From positions 1,952,501 through 2,016,500 of the forward strand of contig NZ_CP141608.1 of NCBI RefSeq assembly GCF_035581345.1: DNA of 64,000 bases, read 5' to 3'. The position numbers and the translations under genes are program-made. Below the pieces are notes generated by a model. It had not been told where the DNA came from and did not search any database. It saw nothing but the letters and a program-made list of their open reading frames with translations. Below, in pieces: positions 28,755 through 36,794 of this stretch. Source of the stretch: Pseudomonas sp. JQ170C (GTDB lineage Bacteria > Pseudomonadota > Gammaproteobacteria > Pseudomonadales > Pseudomonadaceae). The number at the start of each line of letters is the position of its first letter. Position 1 is the stretch's first letter.

Positions 28755-31187
28755 GTGAAGTCTATCGCCCCCTCCAGTGGCTATTTCAAACACGCGCTGC
28801 TGGCCTCCACTGCCGTTGCGGCGTTGCTCGGGCCGGTCTGGGTTCAGGCGGCCGAGGTTGCCAGTGCTGCGCAAAACAGCACCCAGCAAGACCGTGAAGT
28901 CACCCTGGAGCTGCCGGCCCAGAACCTCGATCAGGCCCTGACCGCGTTCGCCGATCAGGCCGGTCTGCACTTGTTGTACACCACCTCGGATGTCGCCGGC
29001 CTGCACAGCCAGGCCCTCAATGGTCGCTACAGCATCGCCCAGGCCCTGCAGAGTTTGCTGGCCGGCAGCGGCATGAGCTGGCAGTTCAGCGATGCGCGCA
29101 CGGTGATTCTGCGCAAGGCCCAGGCAACGCCGGCCAGTGTCAGTCTCAAGCCGATCGAAGTCAGTGTCGCTTCGCGTACCAGCACCGCCATCAGCGAAAT
29201 TCCCGGCACTGTCTGGGTGGTCGATCAGCAGCAGCTCAACGAGCAGATCAACAGTGGGGTGAGCCTCAAGGAAGCCATCGGCAAGCTGGTACCGGGCCTG
29301 GACCTGGCGCCGGAAGGGCGTACCAACTACGGCCAGAACATGCGCGGTCGCAATGTGCTGGTGATGATTGACGGGGTCAGCCAGAACAGTTCGCGCGGGC
29401 TGTCGCGCCAGTTCGACAGTATCTCGCCGTTCAACGTCGAGCGGGTCGAGGTGCTCTCCGGCGCCAGTGCCATCTACGGCGGCGGCGCCACCGGCGGCAT
29501 TATCAATATCGTCACCAAAAAGGGCGAGGAAGGCCCGGCGCGCTTTGAAACCCAGCTGGGCGCCAGCAGCGGTTTCAACAACAGCGACGACCTTTCGACC
29601 CGTATCGCCCAGTCGGTCAGTGGCGGCAACGAGCGTGTGAATGCGCGCCTGGGTATCTCGGGCGAACAGAATGAAGCCTTCTACGATGGCGCCGGTGACC
29701 AGATTTTCATCGACAACACCCAGACCGACCTGCAATACAACCGCACCATCGACGTGCTCGGCAGCCTGGGCCTGAAGTTCAACGACGAGCAAAGCCTCGA
29801 CTTGCTGGCCCAGTACTACGACTCGGGCAACCACGGCAGCACCGGGATCTATTTTCCCAACTTGAATTACAACGCCCCCTCGGACCTCGAAGATGCCGAG
29901 CTGCGCAGCGGCTACTCCACCGACCTGGAGCCGCGCACCAAGCGCCTGCTGCTCAATGCCAACTACCACCACAGCGATGTACTGGGCCAGGATTTCTACT
30001 TGCAGGCGTCCTATCGCAAGGAAGACGACAACTTCTACCCGTTCCCGTACTACAACCCCGGCAAACCGGCCGGTTCCAAGGGGGTGTACTTTGCCGCCTC
30101 GCAGCAGAACTTTGAAGTCAGCAGCCTCAAGGCCTTGTTCGCCAAGCAGTGGGACACCCTCAAGCTGACCTATGGCGTGGACCTGGACCGCGAGCGTTTC
30201 AATGCCGACCAGACCACCTTCGATGCGCTGACTTCATCCGAAAGCGGCGGCCTGGACCTGGACAAGGCCAGCGAGGCCCCGCGCTACCCCAGCTACCGGG
30301 TAGACGGCCTGTCGTACTACGCCCAGCTGGACTGGCACGCCACTGACAACCTGACCGTCTCCGGTGGCGCCCGGCGCCAGCAGATGGACGTGGATGTCGG
30401 TGATTTCAAGAGCGTGCCCGGCGGCACCAACGACTACCAGGTCAACCTGTTCAACCTGGGCGCCATCTATGACTTCAAGAACGGTCATCAGGTGTGGACC
30501 AACTACGGTGAAGGCTTCGACCTGCCAGACCCGGCCAAGTACTACGGCAAGCCCGGCCTGAGTGTCGAAGACAACCCGCTGGCGGGTATCAAGAGCCGTC
30601 AGGTCGAGATGGGCTGGCGCTATGCCGACCTGGGCTGGGACGCCCAGGCCGCCGTGTACTACATCTGGTCGGACAAGATCATCACCACCGACATGGCCAC
30701 CCTGACCATCAACGTCGAGGACCAGAAGAGCCGGGACTTCGGTTTCGAAGGTGCGTTGACCCGTCACTTTGAAAGCGGCTGGGAAGCGGGCAGCACCCTG
30801 CACCTGGTGCGCTCCGAGGAAGAAGACCAGGACGGCGACTGGATCAAGCGTGACGCCCGTTACGCCTCGCTGTCCAAGTCCACCGCCTTTGTCGGCTGGA
30901 AGCAGGAGGGCCGCAGCGCGCGCCTGCAGGCCAACCATGCGTTCACCCTCGAAGACGATGCCGACCACGAGATCAGTGGCTACACCACCTTCGACCTGCT
31001 GGGCAGTCAGGACACCGGCTTCGGTACCTTCAGCGCCGGCATCCAGAACCTGCTCGACAAGCAGTACAGCACCGTCTGGGGCCAGCGCGCGACGCTGTTC
31101 TACTCGCCGACCTACGGCCCGGAGTACCTCTATGACTACCAGGGCCGTGGTCGCACCTACACCCTGACCTGGTCGATGGCGTACTGA
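28755..31187 (+). CDS. TonB-dependent transducer, aerobactin-type (IutA/ChtA-like) siderophore receptor
   Basis: An 810-residue outer-membrane receptor starting at GTG 28755 with GGAAG upstream; longer frames run into REP DNA. A signal peptide (about 1-32) is followed by an STN signalling domain (about 45-120: VTLELPAQNLDQALTAFADQ, then GRYSIAQALQSLL) that talks to FecR. The plug is close to E. coli IutA as I recall it: GRTNYGQNMRGRNVLVMIDG, RQFDSISPFNVERVEVLSGA, then SAIYGGGATGGIINIVTKKG. The barrel ends in TLTWSMAY with an aromatic last residue. Aerobactin or related citrate-hydroxamates are the likely ligands, probably as xenosiderophores since no biosynthesis genes are seen. Confidence 0.88.
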   Translation: MKSIAPSSGYFKHALLASTAVAALLGPVWVQAAEVASAAQNSTQQDREVTLELPAQNLDQALTAFADQAGLHLLYTTSDVAGLHSQALNGRYSIAQALQSLLAGSGMSWQFSDARTVILRKAQATPASVSLKPIEVSVASRTSTAISEIPGTVWVVDQQQLNEQINSGVSLKEAIGKLVPGLDLAPEGRTNYGQNMRGRNVLVMIDGVSQNSSRGLSRQFDSISPFNVERVEVLSGASAIYGGGATGGIINIVTKKGEEGPARFETQLGASSGFNNSDDLSTRIAQSVSGGNERVNARLGISGEQNEAFYDGAGDQIFIDNTQTDLQYNRTIDVLGSLGLKFNDEQSLDLLAQYYDSGNHGSTGIYFPNLNYNAPSDLEDAELRSGYSTDLEPRTKRLLLNANYHHSDVLGQDFYLQASYRKEDDNFYPFPYYNPGKPAGSKGVYFAASQQNFEVSSLKALFAKQWDTLKLTYGVDLDRERFNADQTTFDALTSSESGGLDLDKASEAPRYPSYRVDGLSYYAQLDWHATDNLTVSGGARRQQMDVDVGDFKSVPGGTNDYQVNLFNLGAIYDFKNGHQVWTNYGEGFDLPDPAKYYGKPGLSVEDNPLAGIKSRQVEMGWRYADLGWDAQAAVYYIWSDKIITTDMATLTINVEDQKSRDFGFEGALTRHFESGWEAGSTLHLVRSEEEDQDGDWIKRDARYASLSKSTAFVGWKQEGRSARLQANHAFTLEDDADHEISGYTTFDLLGSQDTGFGTFSAGIQNLLDKQYSTVWGQRATLFYSPTYGPEYLYDYQGRGRTYTLTWSMAY

Positions 31188-31188
31188 G

Positions 31189-32079
31189 TCAGGTGAAGGC
31201 AGCCAGCAGGTCGTCACCAAAGGCCTGCTGGGCGTCGCTGGGCACCTGGGCACGGTGGCGGGCGAGTACGAAGGGCACCTGGAAGTCGAGCGCCGGGTCC
31301 AGCCCATGTAACAGCCCGCGTTCGACCCAGGGCGCAGCGAAGTGGCAGGGCAGGTAGCCGATATGACGCCCCGACAGGATAAATGCCAGGGCACCCTCGA
31401 CCTGCTCGGAGCGCGCCGCCCCCCGACCGCCCGTGAGCGGGTCGGGGTTTTCCATGAAGCGGTAGGGGTGCTCGACCGGGTCGGCTTCACGCAATAGCTC
31501 AAGGCTTACGTGCGCCTGGCCGGCGAACGGGTGGTGGCTGGCGCAGTACAGGCGCTGGGTTTCCTCGAACAGCGGCGTGTAGTCGAAGGCCGACTGCTTG
31601 CCGGAGAAGTAGCCGATGGCCAGGTCCAGGCGCTGCTGCAACAACTGGCGCTCAAGGTCGGCCGGCATGGCGCTGACCAATTCCAGGCGCACGGATTCAT
31701 CACGCTGACGAAAGCGCTCGATGGCCCGGGCCAGGCGCAGGGTCACGCTGCTGTCCTGGGCTTCGGAAATACCCACCCGGACCTCGCCCAGCAAACGCCC
31801 GGCCACGCCGTTGGCCTGGTGGCGGAAGGCTTCGATCTGCACCAGCAACTCCCGCGTGGCCTTGAGCAGCACCTCACCTTTGGCGGTCAGGCGAAAGCCG
31901 CCTTTGCCACGGCTGCACAGGCGATAACCCAGCCGCGTTTCCAGGCGGGCCATCTGCTGGCTGATGCTCGGCTGGCTCAGGCCCAGCACGCCCTGGGCGG
32001 CACTGAAGCCGCCGGCCTCGACTACAGTGACGAACAGCCGCAGCAGGTGCAGGTCGAGGTCGTGCAGTTGTCCAAGCAT
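31189..32079 (-). CDS. LysR-family regulator, divergent from polyamine-binding protein gene
   Basis: A 296-residue LysR protein with the N-terminal helix-turn-helix (about 8-65: LDLHLLRLFVTVVEAGGFSA, then LGLSQPSISQQMARLE) and a C-terminal effector domain. The ATG at 32079 has AGGAG nine bases upstream. It is divergent from the binding protein and agmatinase genes, with a TTGC-N7-GCAA dyad between them, the usual arrangement for a LysR activator of its neighbours. The inducer is probably agmatine or a polyamine by context. It ends one base from the convergent receptor gene. Confidence 0.88.
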   Translation of the reverse strand: MLGQLHDLDLHLLRLFVTVVEAGGFSAAQGVLGLSQPSISQQMARLETRLGYRLCSRGKGGFRLTAKGEVLLKATRELLVQIEAFRHQANGVAGRLLGEVRVGISEAQDSSVTLRLARAIERFRQRDESVRLELVSAMPADLERQLLQQRLDLAIGYFSGKQSAFDYTPLFEETQRLYCASHHPFAGQAHVSLELLREADPVEHPYRFMENPDPLTGGRGAARSEQVEGALAFILSGRHIGYLPCHFAAPWVERGLLHGLDPALDFQVPFVLARHRAQVPSDAQQAFGDDLLAAFT

Positions 32080-32115
32080 CAAGCATTGCTCCTGCTGAAT
32101 GTCAGGTTAAGTAAC

Positions 32116-32130
32116 TTGCCATTTTAGCAA
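32116..32130. promoter_or_regulatory. LysR-type T-N11-A operator
   Basis: TTGCCATTTTAGCAA has perfect arms TTGC/GCAA spaced by seven bases, the classical LysR box. It lies in the 100 bases between the divergent LysR and binding-protein genes. Confidence 0.55.
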
Positions 32131-32179
32131 TGTAACCCGGCGTGCATGCTGGCGGCATCCACTGACAAAGGTGCCCGAC

Positions 32180-33259
32180 ATGCGTACGACCCTGTGGTTG
32201 CTCCCCCTGATACTGGCGCTGCCGGTGCAGGCCGAAGATAAAGTCCTCAACCTCTACAGCTGGGCCGACTACGTGGCGCCAGAGACCTTGCAGCGCTTTG
32301 AAAAGGAAACCGGCTACAAGGTGCGCTACGACACCTTCGACACCACCGAAGTGCTGGAAACCAAGCTGCTCACTGGCGGCAGCGGTTATGACGTGGTGGT
32401 GCCGTCTTCCAGCCTGCTGGCGCGGGCACTGGCGGCAGGGGCGCTGCAACCGTTGAAGGCACAGTCGATGCCCGGCTACGGCAACCTGGACAAGGACCTT
32501 CTGGCCAAGCTGGCCGAAGTGGACCCCGGCAACCAGTACGCTGTGCCGTACACCTGGGGCACCCTGGGCCTGGGCATGAATCTTGAGGCGGTACGCCAGC
32601 GGCTTGGCGATGCGCCGCTGGACAGCCTTGACCTGCTGTTCAAGCCCGAATACGCCAGCAAGCTCAAGGACTGCGGGATCGCCATGTCCGACTCGCCCCA
32701 GGAGGTGATCGGCGTGGCCCTGCACTACCTGGGCAAAGATCCCTACAGCCGCAACAAGGATGACCTGGCGGCCGCCCAGGCGCTGCTGCAGCAATTGCAG
32801 CCCTCGATCAGCTACGTGGCCAACGGCCGGCAGATCAACGACCTGGCCAACGGCAGTGTGTGCCTGGCGCTGACCTACAACGGTGACGCGGCCATGGCCG
32901 CCGACCAGGCCCGCCAGGCCGAAAAGCCCTATCAGGTGATCTACCGGATCCCCCGCGAAGGCACGATCATCTGGCAAGACAACCTGGTCATCCCCAAGGA
33001 CGCGCCGCACCCGGAGGCGGCGCGGGCCTTTATCGCCTTCATGCTGCGCCCCGATTCAGTGGCGCCGCTGACCAACACGCTGTTTTTCGCCAACGCCAAC
33101 AAGGCGGCCACCGTGCTGGTGGACGAGGCGGTGCGCAGCGACCCGGATATCTACCCCTCGGATGACGTGCGCGCGCGGCTGTTTGCCGACCGCAGCATGA
33201 GCCTGGCCGACATGCGCCAGCGCACCCGCCTGTGGACCACCTTCCGTAGCCGCCAATAA
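32180..33259 (+). CDS. Polyamine-type ABC transporter substrate-binding protein (PotF/SpuD family)
   Basis: A 359-residue periplasmic binding protein. The ATG at 32180 has AAGGTG six bases upstream, and the signal peptide (MRTTLWLLPLILALPVQA) is cleaved before EDKVLNLYSW. The mature part shows the PotD/PotF pattern: LNLYSWADYVAPETLQRFEK, YDVVVPSSSLLARAL, VPYTWGTLGLGMN and CLALTYNGDA. No permease or ATPase gene of this family is in the window. It may feed a Pot/Spu transporter encoded elsewhere. It is followed after 19 bases by agmatinase, so agmatine or putrescine is a sensible ligand. Confidence 0.9.
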   Translation: MRTTLWLLPLILALPVQAEDKVLNLYSWADYVAPETLQRFEKETGYKVRYDTFDTTEVLETKLLTGGSGYDVVVPSSSLLARALAAGALQPLKAQSMPGYGNLDKDLLAKLAEVDPGNQYAVPYTWGTLGLGMNLEAVRQRLGDAPLDSLDLLFKPEYASKLKDCGIAMSDSPQEVIGVALHYLGKDPYSRNKDDLAAAQALLQQLQPSISYVANGRQINDLANGSVCLALTYNGDAAMAADQARQAEKPYQVIYRIPREGTIIWQDNLVIPKDAPHPEAARAFIAFMLRPDSVAPLTNTLFFANANKAATVLVDEAVRSDPDIYPSDDVRARLFADRSMSLADMRQRTRLWTTFRSRQ

Positions 33260-33278
33260 CAACAGAACCAGGAGCCCG

Positions 33279-34244
33279 ATGATGGATCTCGCCCCGAACA
33301 ACGACCAGGCCATGACCCGTGACAGCCTGTATGGCACCGTTGCCGAAAACACCTTTGCCGGTATCACCAGTTTTTCCCGGCGCCGTTACAGCCGCGACCT
33401 GCGCGGTGTCGATGTGGTGGTCAGCGGCGTGCCGTTCGATACCGCCACCAGCAACCGGCCGGGGGCGCGTTTCGGCCCGCGGGCCATTCGCGCAGCCTCG
33501 GTGCAGCAGGCCTGGGCCCGGCATTGGCCGTGGGCGTTCGATCCGTTCGATCACCTGGCGGTGATCGACTATGGCGATTGCAACTTCGACTACGGCAGCC
33601 CCCAGACGATACCGGACAGCATCCAGGCCCATGCCGAACACATCCTTGAAGCAGGCTGCGCTCTGCTGACCCTGGGGGGCGACCACTTCATCAGCTATCC
33701 GCTGCTCAAGGCCCATGCCCGCAAGCACGGTCCGCTGTCGCTGATCCACTTCGACGCCCACAGCGACACCTGGCCCGACGAAGAAGGCGGTGGGCGGGTC
33801 GATCACGGCACCATGTTCTGGCACGCCGCCCGTGAAGGCCTGGTCGACCCTGCGCGTTCGGTACAGATCGGCCTGCGCACCACCAACGACGATACCCAGG
33901 GCTTTGCCGTGCTCGATGCACGCCAGGTACACCGGCAAGGTTGCCAGGCGATCATCGAGGCGATCCGCCAGCGGGTGGGCGACAACCCGGTGTACCTGAC
34001 CTTCGATATCGACTGCCTGGACCCAGCCTATGCACCCGGCACCGGTACGCCGGTGTGCGGCGGGCTGACCACGGTGCAGGCGCTGGAGATTATCGGTGGC
34101 CTGCGCGGCATCAACCTGGTGGGCATGGACCTGGTGGAGGTCGCACCGGCCTACGACCACGCCGATATCACCGCCCTGGCGGGTGCGACGCTGGCGATGG
34201 AGATGCTGTGTCTGTACGCCGCGCGCCACAAAGTGGACGTGTGA
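33279..34244 (+). CDS. speB: Agmatinase (SpeB-like ureohydrolase)
   Basis: A 321-residue Mn-dependent ureohydrolase that hydrolyses agmatine to putrescine and urea in the cytoplasm. Metal-site motifs are GGDH (133-136), IHFDAHSDTW (Asp159, His161, Asp163) and TFDIDCLDPAYAPGTGTP (Asp243, Asp245). Stretches such as VQIGLRT, the CLDPAYAPGTGTP run and VGMDLVEVAPAYDHADITAL follow E. coli SpeB closely, so agmatinase is favoured over guanidinobutyrase. AGGAG lies four bases before this ATG and seven before the next in-frame ATG (33282). It forms an operon with the polyamine-type binding protein. Confidence 0.88.
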   Translation: MMDLAPNNDQAMTRDSLYGTVAENTFAGITSFSRRRYSRDLRGVDVVVSGVPFDTATSNRPGARFGPRAIRAASVQQAWARHWPWAFDPFDHLAVIDYGDCNFDYGSPQTIPDSIQAHAEHILEAGCALLTLGGDHFISYPLLKAHARKHGPLSLIHFDAHSDTWPDEEGGGRVDHGTMFWHAAREGLVDPARSVQIGLRTTNDDTQGFAVLDARQVHRQGCQAIIEAIRQRVGDNPVYLTFDIDCLDPAYAPGTGTPVCGGLTTVQALEIIGGLRGINLVGMDLVEVAPAYDHADITALAGATLAMEMLCLYAARHKVDV

Positions 34245-34355
34245 GTCGGAAACAAAATGAATCACGTGTAGGAGAAATCACGGTTCCCTGACGAACCTGG
34301 CGCGCCTTAGGCTATCCAATGCTTGGGCGCGTCGATTCGCGCAGGAGGTGAACCC

Positions 34356-34679
34356 GTGAACAGATCACTGCCGGGCCTGACCGGCCTGTCCCTCAGCCTG
34401 TTGTTGCTTGCGCCGGTCCAGGCCGCGCAGGCACCGCTGCAGCTGGCTGCCTCGCCGAACAACCCTTACAACAGCCCGATCATGCGGGCCAACCCCAATA
34501 GCCGCCAGGGCAGTGTGCAACCCGCACCGCCGGTGCGTGGCCCGTCGACCCAACCCATTCCGCGCCAGCCGACCCTTGAGAACCGGGGCATCGGTAATGG
34601 CCAGGACATGCGCCGCGAGCAGTCCGCGCCGCGCCTGGAACCCACCCGACCGCCCCGCGAGTCGACTCGCACGCCGTGA
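34356..34679 (+). CDS. Small secreted proline-rich protein of unknown function
   Basis: A 107-residue precursor starting at GTG 34356, which has a strong AGGAGGTGA upstream. A signal peptide (NRSLPGLTGLSLSLLLLAPV, cleavage near QAA) leads into a low-complexity mature part rich in Pro, Asn, Arg and Gln (SPNNPYNSPIMRANPNSRQG, RLEPTRPPRESTRTP). No domain is recognised and no Cys is present. It is probably periplasmic. Its stop is 26 bases before the sugar dehydrogenase start, so they may be co-transcribed. Confidence 0.7.
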   Translation: MNRSLPGLTGLSLSLLLLAPVQAAQAPLQLAASPNNPYNSPIMRANPNSRQGSVQPAPPVRGPSTQPIPRQPTLENRGIGNGQDMRREQSAPRLEPTRPPRESTRTP

Positions 34680-34705
34680 TGCGGCCCCCTCGAAAGGAAA
34701 CGCTG

Positions 34706-35851
34706 ATGTCTGCACGCACCTGGATACCCACATTGTTGACGGCGGCTCTGTTGCCGTTGTTGGCCCATGCTGCTCCCGAGCGCGATTTCAAGAGCGAGGA
34801 GGGCACCGTCAAGGTCAGCACCCTGGCCGAAGGCCTGCACAACCCCTGGGCCCTGGCGTTCCTGCCGGATGGCAAAGGCATGCTGGTGACTGAACGCCCG
34901 GGCAACTTGCGCATTGTCAGTGCCGAGGGCAAGGTCGGCGCGCCGCTGGGCGGTGTGCCGGTGGTCTGGGCCCAGGGCCAGGGTGGCTTGCTCGATGTCG
35001 TGTTGTCGCCAACGTTCAAGCAGGATCGCCTGGTGTACCTGAGTTTTGCCGAGGCGGGGGAGGACGGTAAGGCGGGCACGGCGGTCGGACGGGGGCGGTT
35101 GTCGACCGACATGGCCAAACTTGAAGACTTCAACGTGATCTTCCGCCAGCAACCCAAGCTGTCCACGGGCAACCATTTCGGTTCGCGCCTGGTGTTCGAC
35201 CGCGACGGCTACCTGTTCATCGCCCTTGGCGAGAACAACCAGCGCCCGACGGCCCAGGACCTGGACAAGCTGCAGGGCAAGCTGGTGCGCATCCTGCCCG
35301 ACGGCACGGTACCGAAAGACAACCCCTTTGTCGGGCAGAAAAACGTCAGGCCGGAAATCTGGTCGTTCGGCCATCGCAACCAGCAAGGTGCGGCGCTCAA
35401 CCCCTGGACCGGCGAGTTGTGGACCCACGAGCACGGACCTCGTGGCGGGGATGAAATCAACATCCCCAAACCTGGCAAGAACTATGGTTGGCCCATCGCG
35501 ACCCACGGCATCAACTACTCGCTGCTGCCCATTCCCGAGGCCAAGGGTGAGCATGTGGATGGCATGGTCGATCCCCATCATGTCTGGGAAAAGTCGCCGG
35601 CAATCAGCGGCATGGCCTTTTACGACAACCCCCGTTTCAAGCCCTGGGACCACAATCTGTTCATTGGTTCCCTGCTGAACCAGGAGCTGATCCGCCTGCA
35701 GCTTGATGGCGACAAAGTGGTCCACGAAGAGCGCCTGCTGGGTGAACTCGATGCACGCATCCGTGATGTGCGGGTAGGACCGGACGGTTACCTCTACCTG
35801 CTCACCGATGCCGAGGATGGCCAACTGCTCAAAGTGGGCCTGGACCTGTAG
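34706..35851 (+). CDS. PQQ-dependent aldose sugar dehydrogenase (YliI/Asd-type)
   Basis: A 381-residue periplasmic beta-propeller dehydrogenase of the glucose/sorbosone family that oxidises aldoses with PQQ. The ATG at 34706 has AAAGGAAA upstream, and the signal peptide is SARTWIPTLLTAALLPLLAHA. Family motifs are NPWALAFLPDGKGMLVTERP, GNHFGSRLVFDRDGYLFIAL, FGHRNQQGAALNP and WTHEHGPRGGDEIN. The last residues are GLDL, and the TAG stop is formed by the first bases of a REP element. The gene's last ~175 bases are the source of the tandem array that follows. Confidence 0.9.
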   Translation: MSARTWIPTLLTAALLPLLAHAAPERDFKSEEGTVKVSTLAEGLHNPWALAFLPDGKGMLVTERPGNLRIVSAEGKVGAPLGGVPVVWAQGQGGLLDVVLSPTFKQDRLVYLSFAEAGEDGKAGTAVGRGRLSTDMAKLEDFNVIFRQQPKLSTGNHFGSRLVFDRDGYLFIALGENNQRPTAQDLDKLQGKLVRILPDGTVPKDNPFVGQKNVRPEIWSFGHRNQQGAALNPWTGELWTHEHGPRGGDEINIPKPGKNYGWPIATHGINYSLLPIPEAKGEHVDGMVDPHHVWEKSPAISGMAFYDNPRFKPWDHNLFIGSLLNQELIRLQLDGDKVVHEERLLGELDARIRDVRVGPDGYLYLLTDAEDGQLLKVGLDL

Positions 35852-36130
35852 GAGCGGGCTTGCCCCGCGAGACGATGTGCCTGACCAACCGCAATCGCGG
35901 GGCAAGCCCCACTGCGATCAGTCCGGGAAACGCTCTACGTCCGCTGCGCGGCCGATCGCAGCCTCGTACCTCGGCAGCGGCTACATCGCCCGTAGCCGCT
36001 GCCGACAGGCTGCGATCGACTGCGTAGCAGTCGCCAATGCGGTGATGAATGGCAGGGTGAAGACAGTTGCTTCCACCAGGTGGTTGACTGTGCCTGCTAT
36101 GAAAATGTTGGCCAAGACAGTTGCTCCTAC
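35849..36130. repeat. Array spacer 1: REP pair split by a 213-base insert
   Basis: The left REP arm (GTAGGAGCGGGCTTGCCCCG) and the start of its partner (ATCGCGGGGCAAGCCC) are present, but the partner's GCTCCTAC end is displaced to 36123-36130. The 213-base insert (35910-36122) carries a second hairpin with CGGCAGCGGCTAC and GTAGCCGCTGCCG, another repeat type common in fluorescent pseudomonads. It also has two direct copies of AAGACAGTTGCT. Confidence 0.75.
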
Positions 36131-36257
36131 CTGAATCAGGAGCTGCCTGCAGCTTGATGGCGACAAAGTGGATGTGCAGGTGAGGCCGGGCGGTTACCTC
36201 TACCTGCTCACCGATGCCGAGGATGGCTAACTGCTCAAAGTGGGCCTGGACCTGTAG
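36131..36257 (+). pseudogene. Truncated copy 1 of the sugar dehydrogenase 3' end
   Basis: About 125 bases match the last part of the sugar dehydrogenase gene, from CTGAATCAGGAGCTG to the TAG in the REP. It lacks a start, the five bases ATCCG and 45 internal bases, and has TAA in place of CAA in GATGGCTAACTG. It is a non-coding gene fragment. Confidence 0.8.
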
Positions 36258-36536
36258 GAGCGGGCTTGCCCCGCGAGACGATGTGCCTGACCAACCGCAA
36301 TCGCGGGGCAAGCCCCACTGCGATCAGTCCGGGAAACGCTCTACGTCCGCTGCGCGGCCGATCGCAGCCTCGTACCTCGGCAGCGGCTACATCGCCCGTA
36401 GCCGCTGCCGACAGGCTGCGATCGACTGCGTAGCAGTCGCCAATGCGGTGATGAATGGCAGGGTGAAGACAGTTGCTTCCACCAGGTGGTTGACTGTGCC
36501 TGCTATGAAAATGTTGGCCAAGACAGTTGCTCCTAC
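36255..36536. repeat. Array spacer 2 (identical to spacer 1)
   Basis: A second copy of the 35849-36130 segment, apparently without base differences, displaced by 406 bases. Confidence 0.85.
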
Positions 36537-36663
36537 CTGAATCAGGAGCTGCCTGCAGCTTGATGGCGACAAAGTGGATGTGCAGGTGAGGCCAGGCGGT
36601 TACTTCTATCTGCTCACCGATGCCGAGGATGGCCAACTGCTCAAAGTGCGCCTGGACCTGTAG
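36537..36663 (+). pseudogene. Truncated copy 2 of the sugar dehydrogenase 3' end
   Basis: A third copy of the gene tail with the same deletions as copy 1. It differs by a few bases (GGCCAGGCGGTTACTTCTAT, AAAGTGCGCC), so it is not identical to copy 1, unlike the spacers. It runs into an intact REP pair. Confidence 0.8.
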
Positions 36664-36729
36664 GAGCGGGCTTGCCCCGCGAGACGATGTGCCTGACCAA
36701 CCGCAATCGCGGGGCAAGCCCGCTCCTAC
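36660..36729. repeat. Intact inverted REP pair (REPIN) ending the array
   Basis: Arms GTAGGAGCGGGCTTGCCCCG (from 36660) and CGGGGCAAGCCCGCTCCTAC (to 36729) are complete here, unlike the split version in the spacers. It lies 66 bases before the AFG1-like ATPase start. Confidence 0.9.
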
Positions 36730-36794
36730 CTCCTGCGGCTTGCCCGCGATCCGCTTCAGCACCAGAATGGGCCTTTTTCCTACAGGCCCTTTCC

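Larger units (their letters stand above)
35674..36660. repeat. 406-base tandem array built on the sugar dehydrogenase 3' end
   Basis: The intact gene tail (35674-35848) plus a spacer (35849-36130) is followed by a shortened tail copy (36131-36254), an identical spacer (36255-36536) and a third tail copy (36537-36660). The period is 406 bases. Both extra tails lack the same 45 bases and the same five bases found in the gene, so they descend from one altered copy. The spacers look identical. Open frames of 108 codons recur in both spacers but are products of the repeat, not genes. Confidence 0.88.

Noticed and set aside
35808..36540. Two identical 108-codon frames (35808-36134 and 36214-36540) as duplicated genes
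   Set aside because: They start inside the sugar dehydrogenase tail or its copies and run through REP and hairpin DNA. Identity comes from the tandem repeat, not from coding constraint.
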